Positions 13,021 to 24,000 of a stretch of DNA of 64,000 bases are shown in pieces. The notes below the pieces were generated by a model. It worked only from the letters and a program-made list of their open reading frames with translations. It was not told the origin of the DNA and ran no database searches. A program made the translations under genes and the position numbers. The stretch spans positions 7,407,832-7,471,831 of the forward strand of contig NC_092695.1 of NCBI RefSeq assembly GCF_964275005.1, in the 5' to 3' direction. This DNA is from Diadema setosum (taxonomy: Eukaryota; Echinodermata; Echinoidea; Diadematoida; Diadematidae). Within the stretch, counting starts at the first letter, position 1, and each line of letters starts with the position of its first letter.

Positions 13021-13419
13021 ATAAGAAATGAAGAGAATAAAGGCGAAAATCAAAAAGACATGCATGCAAGTAGGCCTATATAAGCCTATATACTAGTAAT
13101 ACGATTATTTCTATGCGATTTCCTTTTTTTCTCTTTTCTTTGTAAAAAAAAAATGATACGCATTGAACAAAGACCATACAAAATAGCCGTCAAATTAACA
13201 TTTCCGGATTTCAGAGCAATTCATTCGATCGAGGAAGAAAGCGAATGTCTATTGACTAGATCGGCAGTTACAGTTTGTGCAAACGGTAAGATAATTTCAC
13301 TTCATTATTCCTGTTTTCAACAAAATTTAATCATGTATCATTAGAGTTACATCTGACTAAAAATCTGTTCACCCATCGCACTGTATGAAGTTGTTTGCGA
13401 CAGGATTCTAATGTGAAGT

Positions 13420-13680
13420 TTTCGAGCTCGAGTCGCAGCGCGTTACCACACAACCAACCGACCGGCCACCGCCCCTTCCACCGAGCGTGGCTTGGCGAAG
13501 GGCTCCGCTCCGCCGCCGCCGTTGGCTATGGCCGGCTACGCGGTGTGGGACGGGCCCGACAGCGTGGCGCTGGAATGTCTCTTGTGTTTGTGCATGAGAT
13601 CAGAAGCTTCATTTATTCTAGCTATTAATACGTGCTGGGAAGATGCCATCTGCCTGCCTCGTTTAGTATGGTAGGGGTCC
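13420..13680 (+). other. CpG-rich block with an unexplained short open frame
   Basis: About 180 bases are strikingly GC- and CpG-rich compared with both sides. A frame from ATG near 13528 reads MAGYAVWDGPDSVALECLLC and continues to a stop at 13674. It resembles no family I know. It could be a separate promoter or first exon, or an unmarked upstream exon. There is no splice signal or homology to decide. Confidence 0.3.
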
Positions 13681-14319
13681 AACCCACCGGCCGGGTCCAT
13701 AACGACCGACCGCGCATTATAATGGCATTGCGCGTACAGAAAGAAAATGTACGCATGGGACTACGCGCAACGGTGTTCGATTCTTCACTGGGCTACGCTA
13801 CCGAGTAAAATGTGGCGAAAACAACTAAGTATTCCCTCTAAATTACCGAAATTTAGCAAAATCGAATAAGGTTTATCGTGTAACTACAGTACATATAACT
13901 AGGCCTACCTTTGCTGACTCGTTGTTAGATGTAGAGTATCCTTCCGTAATAAATTTGACGATTTTGACCGCAAAATTGTCACCGCCGCTTGTACGATCGT
14001 GTGCACAGCGTTACACACGTGTATCACATACACATGACATAAATATTTTGTCGCCCGCTACGAACGTACGAGTTGATGCAGAAACGAGAAATGAATGTGA
14101 AAAAACAAACCGACTCATCTAACACCGTTAATTTATTTCAATTACGATGAAAAGTTTCCTAATGAAAATCAAGTCAAATTCATCAAACAGTTCTTCAAAA
14201 GTAATATCGAAGGATTCAAAATATATTCAAATATTATTGGGGAAAAAAATTACGACTAGAAAAGAACAGCAGCTTGTCGAAAAAACGCGTTTAAGTACGT
14301 TTTATACGTATTGTCAATA

Positions 14320-14464
14320 GAGGGCGGGGTGGTCGGTCGATATGAGCCCGGCAACTGAGTGCGGAAAAAATGACACCCCACGCGTTCGAAGCCGCCATCT
14401 AGAGCGCGTACCTCAGATCGCATTTTCAGTGCGCGCTTGTGAATCCGGAGTATTTTCTCCACAC
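14320..14464 (+). promoter_or_regulatory. CORO7: Probable CORO7 promoter and 5' UTR exon
   Basis: A GC-rich patch holds a GC box (GGGCGGGGTGG near 14322) and GCCGCCATCT at 14391-14400, which on the other strand reads AGATGGCGGC, a near-perfect YY1 site. It ends in a strong donor, ACAC|GTGAGT, at 14464/14465. A matching acceptor (TTTGCAATAG) ends at 15037, so the coding exon would run 15038-15147 with 50 bases of leader before the ATG at 15088. The non-coding first exon is inferred from these signals only. Confidence 0.45.
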
Positions 14465-14823
14465 GTGAGTAAAATTACAGGCAAATTGTGAGATTTTTCA
14501 CGTTTCTATTGATAGAAAAACGTTAGGTGTCCGATATTATGAACACCCAACCATACTTGTTAAAGGATTAAAATTGTCTTTTTTTTATGTGCATGCAATA
14601 AATATGTGTAGCAGAGTCCTTCAATTAGGTTTCTGTGAGATTTATGAAATTATAGGCAATATAGTTACTGTTGGCGTTGATGATATACAGTAACACGATC
14701 AATATTATTGGACAGAAAGATCCGACTGTCCGGAGGAGTCTTATTTTTTTTTTTTTTGACGATGGAATCCATGAAGCCAGACGCAGTCTCCACGTAACAT
14801 ATCCCCGACGACCAGATACAGAC

Positions 14824-14962
14824 GGGGGCATTTCATGACGCATTTTGTCCGACAAATTCGTCGGACAAATTTGCTCTCAGCCAATCAGATGGAAGGATTT
14901 CAGTAGCTTTTAACAGTTTGTCAGAGAAATATCCGACCAAAATGCTTCATGAAATGCCCCCC
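14824..14962. mobile_element. Short palindromic MITE with GGGGGCATTTCATGA termini
   Basis: GGGGGCATTTCATGACGCAT at the left is mirrored by ATGCTTCATGAAATGCCCCC at the right, with further pairing inside (TTTGTCCGAC/GTCGGAC). It is 139 bp and non-coding. It sits between the probable CORO7 5' UTR exon and the first coding exon. Confidence 0.75.
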
Positions 14963-15087
14963 TGATCTTTCGGTCAAACACGATATATGATAAGATTGAT
15001 AAATATTATGTTTAAACTTTCATTCTCTTTGCAATAGAGGGAAGTCTTTACTTTACCACCAGAAGCAGACCCAACGCAACTGCCAAG

Positions 15088-18000
15088 ATGAGCAGATTCA
15101 AGGTTTCCAAGTTCAAGAATGCATCAATCAAAACACCAAAGAGAGAGGTGAATTATAATAGTGACTATATAATGTGTAGTATTAATAGTAGTAATATTAC
15201 TGAGAATATTTCATATTATTGTACTTCACGTACAAAAAGTAGGATATACTGTAAAAGTGGAAATTTCTGTGGTGTTGAAATTTTCATGCATTTCGTGCAA
15301 CCAGAAACTCTACTCTGTGTTTTACCATTATGCTGCAAGAAGAGAGTAGGGTAGTGTGTAAAATCATGGACATGATCCATTTCTTTTACGTCAAGGATAT
15401 AAGAAGACAAGATACTTTTTATAAGTTGTCTCCAGTGCTGCTTTACAGAGATTGCATTGCTGCAGGGCAGATATTTCAGTATAGAATTTGATTCTTTTTG
15501 TCCCTTCTCCTGAGAATGTTAAGTATTTTGTTGAAAAGGTATAATACTGGGAGCTGTTCTAGAACTTGTTACGGTGTTTGTAATCAGTAGCCCACACACA
15601 AACACTTGTTGAAGCAAAAAAGGTTGGTGAGAAGAATGTTTACATTTATTAATCTAAATCAAATTCACCTGAACTGCAGAAATTACTCATATCCAACTAC
15701 ATGATGCACAAAATCTATTCTCACTCTTAATTGCAAATATTAGTCTGTTAGTGTTTTGGATAGAATTTATTTGTTTCACATAGAATATATTGCAGTATAC
15801 TGCATTCTGCCAGACAGTGCCCCATCCCATTTACCAGGATTTCGCAGCATTTGTGATGTGTATCAGCAAAGCATTATATCTAGGCATGATGATTATACAT
15901 TGTAATTTGTCTTCTGAGCAAAGTAAAAGTGTGTTTGTTACTGTATATCATACAGCATGAATTTACAGAGAGATTGTGAATATCTGCCTCTGGGAGATAA
16001 ATAGGGTAATCTGCACTTTTATAAAAAGGGGCATACAACATGTTTATTAACTGACTTCTTCCCATGGAATGCTACCAGAGACTGAGAAGTGTATTTTGTT
16101 TGTTGTTGTGTTCTTGTTGTTGTGTGTGTGTTTTTTTTTTTGTGGGGGGGGGGGGGGTGGTTATTTGATTGTTTTTAACTTAGAATGATGTAACCGAGAC
16201 ATGTGATTTTCTCTTCCCCTTCCAGACTTGGATCAGCGAACTCCGCGTGGGGTCACCACTATCATGTGGCCAGCACATCAAAGCAAGTTGTGCCTTCATG
16301 GCTTACAGTGCGGACTCACCAGGTAAGACTGTCAAGATGTCGCATATATGACATTTTTCATTTTAACCCATTGAGGACGAGTCCCGAGTATACTCGGGCA
16401 AGTGTGTATGGGAAATGTGTGTTGTAGCAAAATCAGTCCATCCTCAACGGGTTAATGTAGTAGGACATATTTGGCTGCAAGTAAGAATAATTCTTTTTTC
16501 TTTTAAAATATTAATTTGCGTACTAGAGTGCATGCACATATCTTTTTTTTAACATACTAAATGGGCTTTTTCTGAACAGCATCTGATTCTTTAAATCCAG
16601 AAATGTCATGGTTTGTTTCCATTGTTGTTTTATGTCCAGTGTAGAAGCTGTTGTTTTGTTATTGCTTTTGTTTTATTATGATTTAAATATTTTTGAATTG
16701 TATTTGAAGCCTAATTCCTCATTTCAGATGCTAGGGACAACGATCACCACAAACTGGGGTGGTTGTAAGAAGAAACAAATCGACCTTTGGAATCAGGAAG
16801 CAAAGTTTCACTCTCACTTTCATATGGTTTTTTATCCTCACAATGTCTTCCAAAGAGGTTCAGGAATTACTTGATTAGAAGTTGTTGTGTCTTTGAATCT
16901 TGATTCTCTGGACTCTCTTCTTTAAAGGGATAGTATGGTTTTGGTTGCAATGGAGGATTCAGATTTTAACTTTTGTGAGATAATTAAAAAAACCGCTTGT
17001 GAAATATTAAAGAGCATACAATTTTAAGAGGAATTCAAAGATTATGGGGTAAAAATCAGTTTGAAATGGCTGAGATATCCAAAAACAAAGTTAAACAAAG
17101 AGGTCCCAATAAAAGATAGGTCCTACCTTTTATTAGGAACTTGTTGCTTTTGGATATGTCAGTAAAAACAGTAAAAACAATACATAAGAGGTTTCTCATT
17201 ATCTCACAAAAATAGTTGGGAACCTGAAGCCCCATCTCAACCAAAACTATACCATCCCTTTAAGGGTATTCATAGTTCTGAAGAACCCATGAGGCTGGGC
17301 AGTGAAGCACATGCTGTCTTCTCTAAGTTAAAGTGTTTGGCATTTCCTGAACTAAGATTCACTGGAAATCATGTGGTCATAGCTATGGAAGAAGAATATA
17401 AGGAAGTGTGAAAGCAAGCACGAATACTCGTTTAGGTTTTTTTTTTTTCAGAATCAGGAAAAAGTATAAGGTGTCGTGGGAACATGAGACATTATTGTCC
17501 TTGACTAAAAAGTGCTGGTGGGGGGCTGACTTAAGTGTGGGAAAGAAAAGAAAAGTAAAGACAAGGAAGGGGCTGATGGACATATGTTTTTTTGCATAGA
17601 GCTCTGTGACCATGATTTGTTTATAGCCTCGTTGTGACATTCACATAGAGAATATACTGAGCTTTATTTACAAAAATGATTTGAATATTCCTGTAGCATG
17701 ATGACGTAAATGAAATAAAACATCAAACAAAAGGAAATCAATGGAAAATGGCAAATTTTTTTTGTCCCTCCCTATCTGGAAGGAGTTCAGCTAGAGCTGG
17801 ACCCATACTCTGCTTAAAAAGAAAAAAAAAAGAAAAGAAATGAAAGCAAATATTTCCAGGTGTCATTAAGTAGAAATTGAAGAGGTAGTGTAAAGAAATA
17901 TCAGTGCCTATTTAACTCTTGCTCTGTATGTGTATTGTGTGCAAGTCATAATAGAGCAGAAATTCAAAGTCTTTTAAAACTCTTGTCCAAGGTGGGGGCA

Positions 18001-21000
18001 GTCTCGGAATACTGGATGTTGGATCGGTGGGCCGTCAGACACAGACCACGCCTCTCCTCCACGCCCATGGCTCGCTCGTCACCGACTTCGACTTCTCACC
18101 TTTCAATGACTATCTCCTGGCCACGGGTTCACAGGATTCATCGGTAAGAGTGGTAATTTTCTTACATCACTCACCTGTGGATAAGCACGCTTTACAAGTT
18201 TTGATCTAATTCACTATCAAACGATCTAACATTCACACGCATATACACACGTACACACAATATGAATATATATATGACAATATCTCAATTTTGAACAGGT
18301 GTAGTTATGAAGTGTGTGAATGGATGATTAGCCTGGCGTAATTGTCGGGGGGGGGGGAGGGGTATTGTCATGATACAGTACAACTGTATGGACATTGGGT
18401 GTAAGCTCGTATGATTGTATTTGAATTATATATTTTTTCGTTGTGAACCAGTGAAAAACTAATTTCTGTTTTCATGATTAATCAGACAACAGTCTATGCT
18501 CATGTCAGATGTGACCATGCATCACAAAACCAACAAAAATTCGCACGCACTGATATTGTGTGAGGACTGAAAATAGATGAAATGGGTCAACCCAGCCAGT
18601 CTTGAATTTTTCACATTTTCTGAAAGAGCAAGTCTTCTATATTATGCTTATGTTTTGGATCATAAAAGGAACAGGAAATTGTGTTTTTAACAGTTTTTCT
18701 CAAAACACTTTTTTTTTTGTAGAATAGCATGATTAGGTGTGTCTTTAGTGAGTCCCCTCTTCATTTCTTGAAAACCCTGTACACGCTTTTCACTTCCAAC
18801 TCTAATAACTTTAAAAAGGATGATGCTACTGCTTTGAAAGTCAACATTAATCATGGACAGAATGTGTTAATAAAGCATGCTTGATTTCGGCTTAATCTGA
18901 TAATCCCTTCATTGTTGTTGCTCCTGTCATTACATCCTGATTTTCGTGTCCCATTCATTGCAATGCAAAGCTATCACAGCTTAGTAAAGATTAAGCACTT
19001 GAATAGACCCTATACTTTAGAGCCTCTTTTCTCAGTTCACACTTTTTTGAAGTGTGTGCTTTCTTTCCAATATTTAGATATGTGAGGAGAGTCCATTTGA
19101 ATTGAGATATACATCATTTTAAAGCTTAAAGTCTGCTCTTTTAGAATCTGATCTAAACTAAAGATCCATGTCTGGTGACTTTTTGTGATTTTGTAATGCA
19201 GGGTCACATATGTGACAGTGCAAAAACCAACAAAAAGTTGCACACACTCATATTGTGTGAGGACTCAAAATAGGTGTAACAGGTCAACCTAGTCAATCTT
19301 GAGTTTTTCATATTTTCTGAAAGACCAATTCTTCCTCTACATTATTCTAATGTTTGGGATCATAAAACAAATGGGAAATTGTGTTTTCAGTAGTTTTTCT
19401 ACAACACTTTTTTTTTTTGTAGAATAGTTTGATTCTAGATGTCTCTTGGAGTCCCATTTTCTTTTAAAAAAACCCTTTACACACTCAACTACACTACACT
19501 TACTTTTAAAGAGATAGAGCTACTGCTTTGAAAGTTGGTATTAGTCATGGAAAGAATGTGTTGATAAAGCACATTCACTTTCAGCTTAATCTGATAATCC
19601 CTTCATTGTTGTTGTTAAGGAGATTTACATCCTGTTTTTTGTCCCATTCATTGAAAAGAGCAAGGCTGGGTAAGATTAAGTGCTTGAATAGACCCTATAC
19701 TTCAGAGCTTCTTTTCTCAGTAAGCATTTTCCCAGAGTATGTGCTTTCTTTCCAATATTTAGATAGGTTAGGAGAGTCCATTTGAATCAAGTTACACTTC
19801 ATATTAAAGCTTTAAGTCTGCTCTTTCAGAATCTGCCCTCAACTAAAAATCCGTCTGGTGACTTTTTGCTGGTTTTGTGATGAAGGGTCACATATCATAT
19901 CGTCGCTGGGGTGACAAGACCTTGTATCTGCAATTTTGGTGAAAATGACTTTTTTGGAATAATGGTCAAATAACGGGTTAAGTAATGTCCTGTCCAAATC
20001 CCACCTGTCTTACTCCAAAAATGAAGCCACCACGGCATGTCAAAGGAAGGGCAATCCCATTCGCCACAGTGCTTTGGCCGCCATGTTTTTTGGCTCTCCT
20101 GAATTGACATTTTGTAGATATGAGGTCTTGTCGCCCAGCGACGATATCATATCGTATATCATATCATATCTTATCATATCATATCATATCATATGTGACT
20201 GTGCATCACAAAACAAACAAAAAGTCGCACCCTTTGATTTTACATGAGGACTCAAAAAAAGGTGAAACTGGTCAGCCAAGTCAATCTTGAGTTTTTCATA
20301 TTATAAGAATGAGTTATTCTTCTGCTATATTATTCTTAAGTTTGGGATCATAAAATGAATGGGAAAGTGCACATGTTTTTAGCAGTTTTTCCACAAGTGC
20401 TTTTTGTAGAGTAGTGTGATGAGGTATGTCTTTTGGAGGTCCCTTTTCATACCCTTTGCACTCTCTTCTTTTTCAACTCTAATAACTTTGGAAAGGTTGA
20501 TGATACTGCGTTGAAAGTTGGCATTAATCATGGACAGAATAAGTTAAAGGGATTGTATAATTTTGGTTGAGACCTAATTTCAGGTTTCTAACATTTTTTT
20601 TTGTGAGATAATGGGAAACCTCTTATGAAATATGAAAGAGCATGTAATTCTACATGGAATTCAACATTTATTTGATGAAAATTGGTTTTGAAATGGCTGA
20701 GATATCCAAAAAAGAGCGATTCTAATAAAGTGTGGGACCCACACTTTATTAGGATTGCGTTGTTTTACTTTGTTTTTTTAGATGTTTCAGTCATTCCAAA
20801 CCCGATTGCATTCATCAAATAAACTTTGAATTCAACTCTTAAAATGGTATGCTCTGTACTATATCATAAGTGTTTTCTTGGTATCTCGCAAAAAGTTAAA
20901 AGCCCAATTCTCATCTCCACCAATACTGTACCATCCCTTTAATACAGCATGCTCAACTTAAGCTTTTAACATGTAATAATCCCTTCATTGTTGTTGCCCC

Positions 21001-24000
21001 AGTGGTTTACATCCTGTTTTTTGTCCCATTCTTATACAACAGCTAGCTCGGGTTGGTAAAGATTGAGCGCTTGAATGGACCCTGTGCTTCAGAGCCTCTT
21101 TTCTCAGTTCACACTTTCCAGAGAGTGTGCTTTTTTTTTTCATTATTTATATAGGTTAGGAGAGTCTTTTGAATTGAGTTATGCATCATTTTAAAGCTTA
21201 GAGTCTGCTCTTTCAGAATCTGCCCTCAACTAAAAATTCATGTCTGGCGACTTTTTGTTGGTTTTGTGAATGTGATGCAGGGTCACATATATCATATATC
21301 ATATCATATCATATCATATCATATCATATATCATATCATATCATATCATATCATATCATATCATATCATATCATATATCATATCATATCATATCATATCA
21401 TATATCATATCATATCATATCAAATATCATATCATATATCATATCAAATATCATATCATATATCATATCATATCATATCATATCATATCATATCATATAT
21501 CATATCATATCATATCATATCATATCATATATCATATCATATATCATATCATATATCATATATCATATCAAATATCATATCATATATCATATCATATCAT
21601 ATCATATCATATCATATCATATCATATCATATCATATAATATCTAATTCAATTGAATTGAACACAGTGATAAAGTGCAGGCAGAATCTCTGCAAATGTGA
21701 GAATGGTGCCCAGAGCACTTTATAGTAATTAGACACCACAGTAAAAACGTTCAATCCAGGCAGACTCGGAAATTTAGAATTTGATTTGCTAATATATCTC
21801 AAGGGTCAATATTATCCCAGAGCAAAAATTGATTGGCCTAATTTCTGGCACCGGGATAGTAAGCTGGTAAAGCATTTTTACAGCAGATTTAGTACCGTAT
21901 TCTCCGGCAATAAGGCCGCACCTCTGCATAGGCCGCACCCCAATTTTGGTGACAAAAAGAAGAAAAAAACTTTCTAAATTTTGCAATTTTGGTTTTGCAT
22001 GTTGCCCAATTCTTTTTTGTTGTTGAGTGTGCATGTGTGTGTGTATGTGTGGATGTTATTCTCAGTGTTGATGTTATGAACACTAAATGAAGCAAATTCC
22101 ATGTCCCGTAATGTGAAGGAAAACTGAGTGTGTGTGCGTGATGTTCATGCATGACACTACAGAATAAAACTCGCAAGAAAAAGAGCGTGCACGTTTGGTA
22201 TTTTCATTCACACAGGTTGCTGTACAATTACTGTAGCGGAGCATTGTTCTGCATGAGATAGAGCTATAAGATTAAAATGATCATTGCGCGATGTTATGAT
22301 GCATGCAGGACAGGAATGCAGTGGCCAGGACAGCTCTGCAGAGCAACTTGTTCATGTTCCACAAATTGGCACAGAAGCAACAGAGGTTACTAAGTGATGA
22401 CAAAAAAGAAGAAGTTATTTGATTGCGGAACATAGCGTTGTCTATACAGTATTGTATGATATCAAGTTGCTTATTGGCACATTGCACAGTATGGTCAGTT
22501 CCTTACGTGATTACCTGTTTGGCTCTGTGAAGCAACTTGTTCGTGTTCCAATTACTGGCACGGAAGCAACAGTGGTTACTAGGTGATGACAAAAGAGAAG
22601 AAGTTGTCATTTGATTGCGGAACATAGCATTGTCTATATTGTATGATATCAAGTTGCTCATTGGCACATTGCACAGTCCCTTACATGATTACCTGTTTGG
22701 CCCTGTGAAGCAACTTGTTCGTGTTCCAATTACTGGCACGGAAGCAACAGTGGTTACTAGGTGATGACAAAAGAGAAGAAGTTGTCATTTGATTGCGGAA
22801 CATAGCATTGTCTATATTGTATGATATCATGTTGCTCATTGGCACATTGCACAGTCCCTTACATGATTACCTGTTAGGCTATTCGGAGCAACTTGTTTGT
22901 GTTCCAAAAATTGGCGCAGAAGCAACAGTGGTTACTAGTTGATGACAAAAGAGAAGAAGTTGTCATTTGATTGCGGAACATAGCATTGTCTATATTGTAT
23001 GATATCAAGTTGCTCATTGGCACATTGCACAGTCCCTTACATGATTACCTGTTTGGCCCTGTGAAGCAACTTGTTCGTGTTCCCAAAATTGGCACGGAAG
23101 CAACAGTGGTTACTAGGTGATGACAAAAAAGAAGTTGTCATTTGATTGCGGAACATAGCGTTTTCTGTATTGTATGATATCAGATCGCACAGTCCCTTAC
23201 ACGATTACCTGTTTGGTTCAGCAGCTTATTCGCTTGTGGTGTTGAACAGGCCATGATTTGGTTGTGCTGGCGTATAGGCCACATCCCATGTTTATTGCTT
23301 CTTTTCTGTGAAAATTAGTGCGGCCATATCTCCGGAGAATACGGTATCTAATTTTAGCACCATGGTATATACTTCATTTGTACAAAATATAGTTTTGTCA
23401 AGAACTTAGCTCACACACATTACCTATATCGAAAATTGTATCTAAAATATACAATTACAGAGAGACTGGCAAAGTTTATGTGATATTTTTTCTTTTTTTT
23501 TCGTGTATTTTCATGTATTTTTTGAAGTGTCAAAATCCTGTTGTCTTGTGTTCTTCCATTTTTTTTTTTTTTTTGTGTGTGTGTGACCTTAGTGATTGTA
23601 CTTATATGCCCCCTAACCCCCTAAAATAATATTTCATTTCTAGAGGAATAACCATGCAAGAACTGGAAAAGAATGTAGCAAGAGTATAATTGAACCAGTA
23701 TGGAATTTTTTTTTTCTGCAGTTACACACCAAAATAATCCTCCAACTCGATTAAAGCAGAGCTCTTTTGTTTTTAGACATTTTGCCCATGGAGGACGATC
23801 TCATTTTGCCGTAGCGCACATTTCCTGTAGAGACCTGCCCGAGTATACTCAGGACTAGTCTTCAACAGTTTAATGCCATTTAAATGAATAGATGACTCAA
23901 CAGTATTCGAATGGTCCAGTCTGTCTGAATATTTGTCTAATTGTAGCCCAAACTCTACCTTTTACCGAGTTTGTGCAATGCGAAATTCTCCATTAGATAT

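Larger units (their letters stand above)
11641..14319. other. Intergenic region between the AtuA-like gene and CORO7
   Basis: This is the head-to-head spacer. It contains a fragment of an invertebrate hAT-like MITE type (about 12066-12260), a partial fold-back element (12298-12780), an ATG/GAT microsatellite (12890-13020) and a CpG-rich block at 13420-13600. No recognised gene is present. Confidence 0.6.

Noticed and set aside
21266-21646. 126-residue open frame of HIISYHII repeats
   Set aside because: It is the translation of the ATATC satellite; all frames behave similarly and no start context or homology exists.
22343-23221. CRISPR-like regular repeats
   Set aside because: The 178-bp units are contiguous tandem copies with no unique spacers, inside a eukaryotic transposon.
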